Below are positions 16,813-26,282 of a DNA stretch of 64,000 nucleotides, piece by piece. The stretch lies in NCBI GenBank assembly GCA_023388175.1, contig JAEWGT010000015.1, forward strand, positions 1 through 64,000. The letters run 5' to 3'. Origin of the DNA: Pseudomonadota bacterium. GTDB taxonomy: Bacteria; Pseudomonadota; Alphaproteobacteria; Rhizobiales; Devosiaceae. The notes under the pieces are model-generated. The model saw only the letters and a list, made by a program, of their open reading frames with translations. It had not been told where the DNA came from and searched no databases. Both the position numbers and the translations under genes were made by a program. Position 1 is the stretch's first letter. Each line of letters starts with the position of its first letter.

Positions 16813-17322
16813 ATGGCAATGAAATCGAACGCGGCAGAGGCGCTTACTCCGGAACGGGGCGACAGCCTGAAGCCACTCTATCTCGAAGCAGTTTCCCGTG
16901 TTGAACGCCTGCACCGCCGTCTGCTCGACCTGATCAAGGACGAGTTCGACCGTATGGGCTGGGATGACATCAATCCCGTCCAGGCGCTGCTGATGTTCAA
17001 CATCGGAGACGCCGAGCTCACCGCCGGCGAGCTGCGCTCGCGTGGCTACTATCTGGGCTCGAATGTGTCCTACAACCTCAAGAAGCTGGTCGAAACCGGT
17101 TACATCTTCCAGGAGCGCTCGCGCACTGACCGTCGTTCGGTCCGCATCAAGTTGACGCCCAAGGGCGAAGAAGTGGCAGAGGTAATCGACGAGCTTTATG
17201 ACCGTCATCTCAAGTCCATCGACAAGGTCGGTGGTCTGGGCGACGAGGAATTCGACGGCCTCAACAAGGCCCTCGCACGCCTCGAACGCTTCTGGGTCGA
17301 CCAGATCCTCTACAAGCTCTGA
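16813..17322 (+). CDS. ldtR: MarR family regulator LdtR
   Basis: This 169-residue winged-helix MarR regulator has an N-terminal dimerisation helix (LYLEAVSRVERLHRRLLDLI), a recognition helix region with YYLGSNVSYNLKKLVETGYI and a wing containing RSRTDRRSVRIKLTPKG. The combination with a downstream L,D-transpeptidase matches LdtR of Hyphomicrobiales, studied in Candidatus Liberibacter asiaticus, where it controls the transpeptidase gene ldtP and osmotic stress responses. The extended C-terminus (about 30 residues ending RFWVDQILYKL) is typical of the subgroup. A strong terminator follows at 17392. Confidence 0.9.
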   Translation: MAMKSNAAEALTPERGDSLKPLYLEAVSRVERLHRRLLDLIKDEFDRMGWDDINPVQALLMFNIGDAELTAGELRSRGYYLGSNVSYNLKKLVETGYIFQERSRTDRRSVRIKLTPKGEEVAEVIDELYDRHLKSIDKVGGLGDEEFDGLNKALARLERFWVDQILYKL

Positions 17323-17391
17323 TCGGCTTTCGCCGCACAGGACTTTCGGCAAGTGGTGGCGTGTTGCCTCCATGCCACAATTGCTGACAAG

Positions 17392-17413
17392 CGCCGGCCT
17401 CTGGCCGGCGTTT
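17392..17413 (+). terminator. Rho-independent terminator after ldtR
   Basis: CGCCGGCC (17392-17399) pairs perfectly with GGCCGGCG (17403-17410) over a three-base loop and is followed by TTTCCTATTT. This should separate ldtR transcription from the L,D-transpeptidase gene, which then needs its own promoter in 17414-17578. Confidence 0.85.
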
Positions 17414-17449
17414 CCTATTTACGCCGCAATTTACACGCAGCCCCATTAC

Positions 17450-17464
17450 ATGGTTTGAAACCAT
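17450..17464. promoter_or_regulatory. Candidate LdtR operator
   Basis: ATGGTTT-G-AAACCAT is a perfect seven-base inverted repeat around one base, located 115 bases before the transpeptidase start and after the ldtR terminator. A further ATGGT occurs at 17475-17479. MarR proteins bind such short palindromes, so this is a reasonable LdtR site; the assignment is inference. Confidence 0.45.
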
Positions 17465-17578
17465 TTCCTGCCAAATGGTGAGAATCGGGCTCGGTTCACA
17501 AGGCGTTGACCATGATTGTGAGCAAGGCTCTGCGATGCTATCGCGCGTATTAATGGCTCAGGTCTATTGGGTGACTGC

Positions 17579-18832
17579 ATGCGGCTGAACAGACGCACTT
17601 TTATCGGCTCCATGATTGCTTATGGCGGCTCCGTTGCCTTCCCGGTCATGGCGCAGGAATCGCTGACCGACATGTTTACCCGCGGCAGCGTGATACGGAA
17701 CGCCGATCCCAGCGCAAACACGGCAGCCGCCGCGGCGCTGATCGCGACAAACGAACCGATCCTGTCCTACGATACCCTGTACAATCTTCAGCTCGCCATT
17801 TCGCAATACGAGCCCTTCGTGGCCGCAGGCGGGTGGGAAGAGGTGCCCCAGCGCGCCTTCAAGCTCAATCTTGGCAAGTCCGACCCGGCCGTTGTGCAAC
17901 TCAAGCGCCGTCTGATTTCCTCTGGCGACATGCCTCTGGTGGAATTCGCCAACGACATGTTCGACGCCGACACCGACCGCGCCGTGCGTGTCTTCCAGGC
18001 CCGCCATGGTCTGGTGGTGAATGGCTGGGTGGACGAAGCGACCTGGTATGCGCTCAACGTCCCGGCGCAGACCCGCTTGCAGCAGCTTTATCTCAACTAT
18101 ACCCGCGTTCAGCGCATGGCGCCGCAACTGACCGAGCGCTATGTGGTCGTCAATATTCCGGCAGCGACCATCGAGGCGGTTGCCGGCAGCATGGTGGAGC
18201 AGCGCCACACCGCCGTTGTCGGTCGCGTCGACCGCGCGACGCCTATTCTGGCCAGCAAGATTCACCAGATCAACTTCAATCCCTACTGGCATGTGCCCAA
18301 GTCGCTGGTTCGCCGCGACCTGACCAAATACATGCTGGAAAACCCGAACTACCTCGCCGAGCAGCACATCTTCATCTATGACGGCAGCGGCAATACCATC
18401 GATCCGGCAACGATCGACTGGGCCAATATTACCGACCATCAGGTCAATTACATGTATCGGCAGGAGCCCGGCGCCGAAAATTCGATGGGCCACTGCAAGA
18501 TCAATTTCTACAACAAGCACGACGTCTATCTGCACGATACGCCGTCCAAGGCGCTGTTCGGCGAGAATGCTCGCTTCCATTCTTCGGGATGCGTGCGCGT
18601 CGAAGGCGTCAACGAGCTGGTGACCTGGCTGTTGCGCGACAATGGCGACTGGGATCGTGGCCGCGTCGATCAGACCTTTGCGTCGCTGGAGCGTCTCGAT
18701 GTCAGCGTCAGTGGGCAGGTGCCGATCCATACCACCTACATCACAGCCTGGGCCAACAAGCAGGGCACGGTGAGCTTCCGCGACGACGTCTATGACTTCG
18801 ACGAGCAGGGCAAGATCACCTTTGAGGCCTGA
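17579..18832 (+). CDS. L,D-transpeptidase (YkuD/Ycb family) with peptidoglycan-binding domain
   Basis: A 417-residue exported enzyme predicted to form or edit 3-3 cross-links in peptidoglycan, or attach proteins to it, in the periplasm. The N-terminus NRRTFIGSMIAYGG followed by AQE is a twin-arginine-like signal. A PG-binding helix bundle (about 100-160; SDPAVVQLKRRL and AVRVFQARHGL) precedes the YkuD catalytic domain. The catalytic motif is FHSSGCVRV with Cys338, and GHCKINF and HDTPSKALF are conserved neighbours. The ATG at 17579 is preferred to a TTG at 17567. It is the likely LdtR target (ldtP-like). Confidence 0.92.
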   Translation: MRLNRRTFIGSMIAYGGSVAFPVMAQESLTDMFTRGSVIRNADPSANTAAAAALIATNEPILSYDTLYNLQLAISQYEPFVAAGGWEEVPQRAFKLNLGKSDPAVVQLKRRLISSGDMPLVEFANDMFDADTDRAVRVFQARHGLVVNGWVDEATWYALNVPAQTRLQQLYLNYTRVQRMAPQLTERYVVVNIPAATIEAVAGSMVEQRHTAVVGRVDRATPILASKIHQINFNPYWHVPKSLVRRDLTKYMLENPNYLAEQHIFIYDGSGNTIDPATIDWANITDHQVNYMYRQEPGAENSMGHCKINFYNKHDVYLHDTPSKALFGENARFHSSGCVRVEGVNELVTWLLRDNGDWDRGRVDQTFASLERLDVSVSGQVPIHTTYITAWANKQGTVSFRDDVYDFDEQGKITFEA

Positions 18833-18917
18833 GGCCGTTGGAGCCGGGCAGGGCGGCGCGGGAGCAGAGCTTTCCGCGCGGTCCGAAACCGGCTAGTCTC
18901 CAGCCATTGGAGGCAGC

Positions 18918-19130
18918 ATGAACGAAGGCTCAGTTCTGTTCGAATTCGTCCAGATCGGTCAGCAGTTGCGCGTTGCCGCAATCGACGAGGCAACGGGAAT
19001 CGAAGTCGTGGTCATTACCCCGCTCAATGCCGCGCGCGCCGATATCCAGCGCCTCGCCATGGCCAAGCTGCAGCGCAAGCTCGAACAGAATGCCGCTCCG
19101 CCGCCGCCAACACGCGGCAAGTTTGCCTGA
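18918..19130 (+). CDS. Small conserved protein, DUF6898-like
   Basis: A 70-residue protein beginning MNEGSVLFEFVQIGQQLRV and containing the block DEATGIEVVVITPLNAARAD, then a helix and a proline-rich tail. This pattern (small beta-sheet protein upstream of glyA in Hyphomicrobiales) matches what I know as DUF6898; the function is unknown. A ribosome site GGAGG lies at 18909-18913. It is followed by the ZTP riboswitch leader of glyA. Confidence 0.65.
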   Translation: MNEGSVLFEFVQIGQQLRVAAIDEATGIEVVVITPLNAARADIQRLAMAKLQRKLEQNAAPPPPTRGKFA

Positions 19131-19180
19131 TCAACCGCCTGACCCCTTTCCCTTCCGCGCAATCTGCGGCATAACGGACC

Positions 19181-19256
19181 TGTTCGCGCGACTGGCGAGA
19201 AGAGATGGGTAACCATCGGGGAACGCGAACCTTGTAGAGCCGCTCGCCTGGGCACC
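19181..19256 (+). ncRNA. ZTP/ZMP riboswitch (pfl motif) upstream of glyA
   Basis: The conserved elements of the pfl RNA are all present in order. The P1 arm GTTCGCG (19182-19188) pairs with CGCGAAC (19224-19230). GACTGGCGA leads into P2 (GATGG-gtaa-CCATC, 19204-19217), then GGGGAACG, a linker, and the diagnostic 3' segment CGCCTGGGCA (19245-19254). ZTP/ZMP signals a shortage of 10-formyl-tetrahydrofolate during purine synthesis, and these riboswitches turn on one-carbon genes such as glyA. The placement ahead of glyA is a known arrangement. Confidence 0.92.
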
Positions 19257-19280
19257 CATCCGCAACGTCAGGGGAGCCCC

Positions 19281-19381
19281 ATGAAATCAGCTCACACTGT
19301 CCAGTCTTGGAATCGCGCCGCGCGCCATGATAAGAGCGCGCTCACGCCCATCCGTTTCGTTTCCTGCGAGGTCTTTTTCTC

Positions 19382-19385
<4 letters not shown>
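19281..19385 (+). CDS. Short upstream ORF between ZTP aptamer and glyA
   Basis: A 34-residue frame starts with ATG at 19281, four bases after AGGGGAG, and ends with a TGA that overlaps the glyA ATG (TCATGA, 19381-19385). The peptide starts MKSAHTVQSW and ends SCEVFFS; it shows no recognised domain. The position, good ribosome site and stop-start overlap suggest that it may couple translation of glyA to the riboswitch. It may also be a chance frame; the sequence alone cannot decide. Confidence 0.4.
19320..19341 (+). promoter_or_regulatory. Hairpin in glyA leader
   Basis: GCGCGC (19320-19325) pairs with GCGCGC (19336-19341) over a ten-base loop, within the short upstream ORF. There is no T tract directly after it, so it is not a classical terminator. 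It may be part of the riboswitch expression platform. Confidence 0.4.
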
Positions 19386-20677
<1,292 letters not shown>

Positions 20678-20697
20678 TGTAAAGGTCAACGTCAACA

Positions 20698-21177
20698 ATG
20701 CGCTGCCCCTATTGCGGCAATGACGATACCCAGGTGAAAGATAGCCGCCCGACCGAAGATTCGGGTGCTATCCGCCGCCGCCGCGTGTGCAATGCCTGCG
20801 GCGGCCGCTTCACCACGTTCGAGCGCGTCCAATTGCGCGACCTCACCGTCGTGAAGAAGACCGGACGCAAGGTGCCGTTCGATCGCGAAAAACTGGCGCG
20901 TTCGGTCAATACGGCGCTCCGCAAGCGCTCGGTCGATCCCGAACGCGTCGAACGCATGATTTCCGGCATTGTCCGCCAGTTGGAGAGCCTGGGCGACGTG
21001 GAGATCACCTCCGACCAGATCGGCGAGTATGTCATGGAGGGCCTCAAAGGGCTCGACGATGTCGCCTTTGTCCGCTTTGCCAGCGTGTACAAGAATTTCT
21101 CTGCCGCCGATGACTTCCGGAATTTCCTCGCCACCCTGGCGCTGGACAAGGAAGACATGGCCGGCGAAGACGACTGA
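20698..21177 (+). CDS. nrdR: Transcriptional repressor NrdR
   Basis: This 159-residue ATP-cone repressor controls ribonucleotide reductase genes. The N-terminal zinc ribbon has Cys3, Cys6, Cys31 and Cys34 (RCPYCG and CNACGGRF). The ATP-cone follows at about 49-139 (VVKKTGRKVPFDREKL and FVRFASVYKNF). NrdR binds NrdR boxes when it carries dATP. The gene directly follows glyA, as in other Hyphomicrobiales; usually ribD and ribE come next, but here ribH does. Confidence 0.97.
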   Translation: MRCPYCGNDDTQVKDSRPTEDSGAIRRRRVCNACGGRFTTFERVQLRDLTVVKKTGRKVPFDREKLARSVNTALRKRSVDPERVERMISGIVRQLESLGDVEITSDQIGEYVMEGLKGLDDVAFVRFASVYKNFSAADDFRNFLATLALDKEDMAGEDD

Positions 21178-21280
21178 TCTGCCTGAAAGCATTCGTTCAT
21201 CGCGGTGAAAGCCGCCACTGCCGCCGCGTTCCGTCTTGCGCTATCATGGGTGAGGAACATTGCGGCGGAGCGAGGTTGTC

Positions 21281-21754
21281 ATGGATTCCTATGGTGTGCG
21301 GTTCGCAGTGCCTGAAGGTGCAGGCAAGGGTCAGCATTTTCTGATCGTGGAGGGCCGGGCCTATCCCGACATTGCCGACGAAATGAAGCGCGGCGCCGTG
21401 GCTGTGCTCGAAGCTGCGGGCGCCAGTTGCGACGTCATCGCGGTGCCGAGCGCCATGGAAGTGCCGGTAGCGCTTGCAATGGCCATTGAAACTGGCCGGT
21501 TTGACGGCTATGTGGCCTTGGGTTGCGTCATTCGCGGCCAGACAAATCACTATGTGGCGGTCGCCAGCGAAAGCATCCGTGCTCTTGCCGAACTGGCCGT
21601 CGTGGATGCACTGCCCCTGGGCATCGGCATCCTGACTGTGGATACCGAAGCGCAGGCCTGGATTCGGGCCCATGTAAACGATCAGGACCGGGGAGGGGAC
21701 GCAGCACGAGCGGCTCTCGTTCTTTCCGGCATAAAAGCGAAACTGAATGACTGA
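21281..21754 (+). CDS. ribH: 6,7-dimethyl-8-ribityllumazine synthase, atypical
   Basis: A 157-residue protein of the lumazine synthase fold, which condenses the ribitylaminouracil with a four-carbon unit in riboflavin synthesis. RFDGYVALGCVIRG and GILTVDTEAQAW, then GGDAARAAL, place it clearly in the family. Several active-site positions depart from the usual: GRAYPDI instead of ARFY, VPSAMEVP instead of VPGALEIP, and GQTNHYV instead of GETYHFD; the catalytic His is kept. The ATG at 21281 has GGAGCGAGG before it; a TTG at 21260 is possible. It overlaps nusB by eight bases. ribD and ribE are not adjacent. It could be an active variant or a paralogue with another role. Confidence 0.82.
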   Translation: MDSYGVRFAVPEGAGKGQHFLIVEGRAYPDIADEMKRGAVAVLEAAGASCDVIAVPSAMEVPVALAMAIETGRFDGYVALGCVIRGQTNHYVAVASESIRALAELAVVDALPLGIGILTVDTEAQAWIRAHVNDQDRGGDAARAALVLSGIKAKLND

Positions 21755-22232
21755 CCACCCGAAACGCGACTCTGCCAATCCCCGCGCCGCCAATCAGCGT
21801 GGCGCCGCCCGCCTTGCCGCCGTGCAGGCGCTCTACCAGATGGATGTCGGCCGCGCTTCCCTCGAAGACACGCTGGCGCAGTTCGGCGCATTTCACCTGG
21901 GCCGGGAAATCGAAGGGGAGCAATATCTGCCCGCCGACGCCGATTTCTTCCGTCAGATCGTCAGCGGCGTCGCCACGCACCAGCTTCAGATCGACCCATC
22001 CGTCGACAAGGCTCTGTCGGAAGGCTGGCCCATCGAGCGCGTCGATGCCACGCTTCGCGCCATACTGCGCGCTGCCGCCTTCGAGCTTCTCCGCCGCAAG
22101 GACATTCCGGCCAAAGTGGTCATTTCCGAATATGTCGACGTGGCCCGCGCCTTCTACGAAGATGACGCTTCGGGCATGGTCAATGCCGCCCTTGACGCCA
22201 TTGCGCGCACCGCTGGTTCAGACCTCGTCTGA
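21747..22232 (+). CDS. nusB: Transcription antitermination factor NusB
   Basis: This 161-residue RNA-binding protein acts with NusE in rRNA antitermination. It is all-helical: RGAARLAAVQALYQMDVG at the N-terminus, VDKALSEGWPIERVDATLRA in the middle and DIPAKVVISEYVDVARAF near the C-terminus, all typical. It overlaps the ribH end by eight bases, the usual ribH-nusB coupling. A strong bidirectional terminator follows within six bases. Confidence 0.96.
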   Translation: MTDHPKRDSANPRAANQRGAARLAAVQALYQMDVGRASLEDTLAQFGAFHLGREIEGEQYLPADADFFRQIVSGVATHQLQIDPSVDKALSEGWPIERVDATLRAILRAAAFELLRRKDIPAKVVISEYVDVARAFYEDDASGMVNAALDAIARTAGSDLV

Positions 22233-22237
22233 ATGCA

Positions 22238-22266
22238 AAAAGCCCCGGCGCAAGACCGGGGCTTTT
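22238..22266. terminator. Bidirectional terminator between nusB and bamE
   Basis: AAAAGCCCCGG (22238-22248) and CCGGGGCTTTT (22256-22266) form an 11-base perfect stem with a seven-base loop. The A and T runs on either side allow it to act for both convergent genes. Confidence 0.92.
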
Positions 22267-22287
22267 GAATTCTATGCCGCGCGACGA

Positions 22288-22725
22288 TCAGAACGATTCG
22301 AGGATCGATTCGATGAAGGTCTTGTCCTGGCCGAACGATGCGGTGCGGCGTGTCTCGACATTGATGGGACGACCATCCTGAAGCCCATAAATGGCCCGCT
22401 CGGTCACCTTCTTGTTGCGATCAAAATAGACCGCCAGAACCGTGCGCTCCTGAATCATGGTCATCCCGAACGCAGTCTGATTCACCTTGGTCTCGACATA
22501 GTACCAGGCGGTCTGATCGCCGAATGTGTTGGTCGACTGCGGCGAGCCGAGCACCACCTGCACCAGTTGCTGGCTCTGGCCGGGACGAATCTGCTGCAAC
22601 GCCGATTCAGGGATTTCATAGCCTTGCGTTCGCTTGGATACGAGCGACGTGCTGCTGGTGCAGCCGGCGAGCGCGACCGCCAGAACAGCGGCGGCTACGG
22701 AGGCTTTGGCAAGACGCAGGGTCAT
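22288..22725 (-). CDS. bamE: Outer membrane assembly lipoprotein BamE
   Basis: A 145-residue lipoprotein of the beta-barrel assembly machinery (BAM complex), SmpA/OmlA family. The signal peptide ends in the lipobox VALAGC with Cys22 as the lipidated residue. The mature part carries IRPGQSQQLVQVVLGSPQST, the usual start of the BamE fold, then the WYYVE strand. It is divergent from the cytochrome bc1 chaperone gene, an arrangement seen widely in alphaproteobacteria. Confidence 0.93.
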   Translation of the reverse strand: MTLRLAKASVAAAVLAVALAGCTSSTSLVSKRTQGYEIPESALQQIRPGQSQQLVQVVLGSPQSTNTFGDQTAWYYVETKVNQTAFGMTMIQERTVLAVYFDRNKKVTERAIYGLQDGRPINVETRRTASFGQDKTFIESILESF

Positions 22726-22888
22726 GAATTTGACTTTCCCAATGGCTCTCGACTATAGGCGTGACAACAAGGCGCTTGCCCTTTTGATCGCCGAATGTGT
22801 AGCGGTCAACGGAGCGGTCTGGCAAGCTGGATAGATCAGGCCACCCGTCCGACCGTGTTTTACCGATACCGACGCTGAGCGCAATCCC

Positions 22889-23416
22889 ATGATCTTGTCT
22901 TTGTTTCGTAAGAACACTGCAACAGAGCCGGTTTACGCCGTGTATAATTCCATTGTGGCGCAATCCCGGCAGCCGGTCTTTTACGCAGATTGGGGCGTTC
23001 CCGATACCGTGACCGGCCGCTTCGACATGATCAGCCTGCACATGGCGCTGCTGTTCCGTCGGCTGCGTAACGAGCCCAAACAGGTCAAGGCTTTCAGCCA
23101 GGCGGTGTTCGATCTGTTCTTCAAGGATATGGACCGCTCGCTGCGCGAGATGGGGGCAGGGGATCTGGGCGTGCCCAAGAAAATCCAGAAGATGGGCAAT
23201 ATCTTCTTCGGCCTGCTGGCTGCGCTCAACGAAGCCATGGACCGCAATGATCCCGAAGCGCTGGCTGCAGTCATTTCCCGCAATATCTTCGATGGCAGCG
23301 ACACGCCCGAGATTCGCGCCCTGGCGGCCTATGTGATCGAGCGGGACGCGGCTCTTGCCGCCCAGGCGCCGGAAGCAATCATCGGCGGCGATGTGCGTTT
23401 CGAGGTCGCGGCGTGA
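22889..23416 (+). CDS. Ubiquinol-cytochrome c chaperone (CBP3 family)
   Basis: A 175-residue protein of the CBP3/UQCC1 family, which aids assembly of cytochrome b in the bc1 complex. Visible hallmarks are ARQPVFYADWG-type sequence (SRQPVFYADWGVPDTVTGRF), DMISLHMALLFRRL and FFKDMDRSLREMGAGDLGVP. The gene overlaps the next (YceD/DUF177) by four bases (GTGA). The bamE / CBP3 / DUF177 / plsX order is conserved in Hyphomicrobiales. Confidence 0.93.
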   Translation: MILSLFRKNTATEPVYAVYNSIVAQSRQPVFYADWGVPDTVTGRFDMISLHMALLFRRLRNEPKQVKAFSQAVFDLFFKDMDRSLREMGAGDLGVPKKIQKMGNIFFGLLAALNEAMDRNDPEALAAVISRNIFDGSDTPEIRALAAYVIERDAALAAQAPEAIIGGDVRFEVAA

Positions 23417-23964
23417 GCAAGGTTGAGGCACCGATCTTCGATGCAATCGTCCGCATCGACAAGCTGCCATCCGCCGGCCGCTCGCTTTCTGTGAATGCGA
23501 GTGAGACCGAGCGCACGGCTATCGCAGAGGCGATGAATATTCTCTCGGTCGAACGGTTTGTCGCCAACCTGACCATAGCGCCGATACGGGGCGGCCTGCG
23601 CGCCCTCGGCCAGCTCGACGCGGCGGTGACTCAGGCCTCAGTGGTCAGTTTTGAACCTGTCCCGGAAATCATTGCCGAAGAAATCGACCGGGTTTTCCTG
23701 CATGGACCGCGCGACCACCAGCCGCCAGCGCCGGGCTCGGAAATTTTCATTGACCTTGAAGATGACGACTTTCCCGATCATATCGACGGTCCGGAGGTTG
23801 ATCTCAGCGCCCTGCTGCTGGAAACGCTCGCCCTTGCGCTCTCTCCCTATCCAAGGCGGGACGGCGAGGCGCTCGACACATTGGGTGTAACCATAAACCA
23901 GCCCGAAGCCGGGCCCTTTGCCGGGCTGGCTTCGTTGAAGGGCAAAGACAGCGACGAGGACTGA
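23413..23964 (+). CDS. YceD/DUF177 family protein
   Basis: This 183-residue protein belongs to the DUF177 (YceD) family, tied to 23S rRNA metabolism in plants and bacteria. The C-terminal half shows IDLEDDDFPDHIDGPEVDLS and the LALALSPYPRRDGE motif that typifies the family. It starts at a GTG that overlaps the upstream stop. In many bacteria yceD precedes rpmF; here rpmF is absent and plsX follows directly after a 76-base gap. Confidence 0.88.
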   Translation: MSKVEAPIFDAIVRIDKLPSAGRSLSVNASETERTAIAEAMNILSVERFVANLTIAPIRGGLRALGQLDAAVTQASVVSFEPVPEIIAEEIDRVFLHGPRDHQPPAPGSEIFIDLEDDDFPDHIDGPEVDLSALLLETLALALSPYPRRDGEALDTLGVTINQPEAGPFAGLASLKGKDSDED

Positions 23965-24040
23965 CGCGGCAGGGCTTGCACCGGACAGTTGATGTATTAT
24001 GTTTGCGAGCTTGCCCCGACGGGCCTAAAAACGGGCTGAA

Positions 24041-25111
24041 ATGAGCGAATTTATTACGATTTCCGTGGACGCGATGGGTGGCGACAATGCCCCGCGGGCC
24101 GTGATCCACGGGGCGCATCTCGCCCTCAAGGAGCGCAAGAATACGCGCTTCATCTTCCACGGCATCAAGTCCGAGATCGATTCGCTGCTGGAGGAATTTC
24201 CAGCGCTGAAACCCGCATCGGAAGTCCGCCATTGCGACACCGTCATCGCCATGGATGAAAAGCCGAGCCAGGCCCTGCGCAAGGGCAAGGGCACATCCTC
24301 CATGTGGATGGCCATCGAGGCGGTGAAAAACAAGGAAGCCGATGTCGCCATTTCGGGCGGCAATACCGGCGCGCTCATGGCCATGTCGACCTTCTGCCTG
24401 CGTCCCATGCAGGGCATTTCCCGCCCGGGTATCGCGGCGATCTGGCCGACGCTGCGCAGCGACATCATCGTGCTCGATATGGGCGCGACGATCGGCGCCG
24501 ATGCGCGCCAGCTGGTCGATTATGCCATTCTGGGCTCGGCACTGGCCCGGTCCCTGTTCGACAGCGACAGCCCTACGGTCGGTTTGCTCAATGTCGGTAC
24601 CGAGGAGGTCAAGGGCCTCGAATCCATCAAAGAAGCCGGCAAGATCCTGTCCGAGGCCAGCGGCGCCGGTTTTACCTATCACGGCTTTGTCGAAGGCGAT
24701 GATATCGGCAAGGGCACCGTCGATGTGGTGGTGACCGAGGGTTTCGTCGGCAATATTGCGCTCAAGACCGCCGAAGGCACGGCGCGGCAGGTCGGCTCCT
24801 ATCTGCGCAGCGCGCTCAAGGCCAATCTGATGAGCCGCATCGGCGCGCTGTTCGCCAGCTCGGCACTCAACGCCCTGCGGCGCAAGATGGACCCGCGCAC
24901 CGTCAACGGCGGCGTGTTCATGGGGCTCAACGGCATCGTCATCAAATCCCACGGCGGCACGGACGAGATCGGCTACAAGAGCGCGCTCGGACTTGCCTAC
25001 GAAATGGCGCGCAGCAAGCTGATCGACAAGGTCGGCGACACGATGCAGCGCTTTCCCATCAATGACGCGGTGACTGAGTTGCCGTCCGAGACCGAGGTCA
25101 AGTCGGCGTGA
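24041..25111 (+). CDS. plsX: Phosphate acyltransferase PlsX
   Basis: A 356-residue enzyme that makes acyl-phosphate from acyl-ACP, the first step of the PlsX/PlsY route to phospholipids. Motifs: ISVDAMGGDNAPRAV at the start, SGGNTGALMAMSTF in the centre, and GNIALKTAEGTARQV and FMGLNGIVIKSHGG toward the end. The last four bases overlap the fabH GTG (GTGA), so translation is coupled and the two enzymes share an ACP-linked pathway. Confidence 0.97.
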   Translation: MSEFITISVDAMGGDNAPRAVIHGAHLALKERKNTRFIFHGIKSEIDSLLEEFPALKPASEVRHCDTVIAMDEKPSQALRKGKGTSSMWMAIEAVKNKEADVAISGGNTGALMAMSTFCLRPMQGISRPGIAAIWPTLRSDIIVLDMGATIGADARQLVDYAILGSALARSLFDSDSPTVGLLNVGTEEVKGLESIKEAGKILSEASGAGFTYHGFVEGDDIGKGTVDVVVTEGFVGNIALKTAEGTARQVGSYLRSALKANLMSRIGALFASSALNALRRKMDPRTVNGGVFMGLNGIVIKSHGGTDEIGYKSALGLAYEMARSKLIDKVGDTMQRFPINDAVTELPSETEVKSA

Positions 25112-26085
25112 CCAGAACCCGTTCAGTAGTGCGTGGCGTCGGCAGCTATCTGCCGGCAAAGATCCTCACCAATGCGGAGCTGGCCAAGACGGTCGATACC
25201 TCCGACGAGTGGATTCAGCAGCGTGTCGGTATCAAGGAGCGCCATATCGCTGCCGAAGGCGAGTTCACCTCCGACCTCGCCGTGCAGGCCGCCCGGGCGG
25301 CGCTCGACAATGCCGGCATGAGCGTCGATGACATCGACTTGATCGTCGTTGCCACCACCACGCCCGACTATACGTTCCCGTCTGCGGCAACTTTGGTGCA
25401 GATGAAGCTGGGCATGAATCACGGATTTGCCTTCGATATACAGGCCGTCTGTTCAGGCTTCGTCTATGCCGTCACCACGGCCGACAGCTATATCAAGAAT
25501 GGCTTGGCGCGCCGGGTTCTGGTTATCGGCGCGGAAACCTTCTCCCGCCTTCTCGACTGGACTGACCGCACGACCTGCGTGCTGTTCGGTGACGGCGCCG
25601 GCGCGATGATTCTTGAGCGCGCCGATCTCGAAGACGGCGAGGCCGAGCGCGGCGTGCTGTCGTCGGCCCTGCGCTCGGATGGGCGGCATTGGGACAAGCT
25701 CTATGTCGATGGTGGTCCCTCGACCACCGGCACGACCGGCCATGTTCACATGCAGGGGCCCGAAGTCTTCCGCCATGCCGTCGGCAAGATCACCGACGTG
25801 GTCTATGAGAGCCTCAAGCAGGCTGGCTACACTGTCGACGACCTCGACTGGTTCGTGCCGCATCAGGCCAACAGGCGGATTATCGACGGCGCGGGGGCCA
25901 AGCTCGGACTGTCGGCAGACAAGGTCGTTGTCACCGTCGATCGTCACGCCAATACCTCGGCTGCTTCCGTGCCCTTGGCGCTCAGTGTCGCGGTGGCCGA
26001 CGGCCGCATCAAGTCCGGCGATCTGGTGATGCTCGAAGCCATGGGCGGCGGCTTCACCTGGGGCGCGTCGCTCATTCGCTGGTAG
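25108..26085 (+). CDS. fabH: Beta-ketoacyl-ACP synthase III
   Basis: A 325-residue condensing enzyme that starts fatty acid synthesis from acetyl-CoA and malonyl-ACP. The catalytic triad is visible: Cys115 in IQAVCSGFVY, His in FVPHQANRRI and Asn in RHANTSAASVPLAL. The C-terminal GGGFTWGASLIRW is family-typical. The start is a GTG overlapping plsX. It is followed by a 197-base spacer and ihfA. Confidence 0.97.
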   Translation: MTRTRSVVRGVGSYLPAKILTNAELAKTVDTSDEWIQQRVGIKERHIAAEGEFTSDLAVQAARAALDNAGMSVDDIDLIVVATTTPDYTFPSAATLVQMKLGMNHGFAFDIQAVCSGFVYAVTTADSYIKNGLARRVLVIGAETFSRLLDWTDRTTCVLFGDGAGAMILERADLEDGEAERGVLSSALRSDGRHWDKLYVDGGPSTTGTTGHVHMQGPEVFRHAVGKITDVVYESLKQAGYTVDDLDWFVPHQANRRIIDGAGAKLGLSADKVVVTVDRHANTSAASVPLALSVAVADGRIKSGDLVMLEAMGGGFTWGASLIRW

Positions 26086-26100
26086 CGGCATGTCTGCGCA

Positions 26101-26129
26101 TTGACCTCAAGCGTTTCAAGGCGTTAGTG
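26101..26129 (+). promoter_or_regulatory. Candidate promoter upstream of ihfA
   Basis: TTGACC (26101-26106) and TTAGTG (26124-26129) are 17 bases apart in the fabH-ihfA spacer. The -35 is good and the -10 weak, so the call is tentative. A small hairpin (GGGAA-agaaa-TTCCC) lies further downstream in the leader. Confidence 0.35.
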
Positions 26130-26282
26130 TCTTCATCGGGTGGAGGAAACCGGCGTCGCTACTCTTGCCGCAGAGCATGAGGCGACACCGCCCTGGGAAA
26201 GAAATTCCCGATAATGCGCGGGCTTCCAGACGGGACCTGCGAAAGACAGGGAAGGCCTGACCATGGCAAGATGGGGGTGCGA

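Noticed and set aside
17564..18730. 388-codon minus-strand frame opposite the L,D-transpeptidase
   Set aside because: The plus-strand protein has a complete catalytic motif and signal peptide; the opposite frame has no recognised features.
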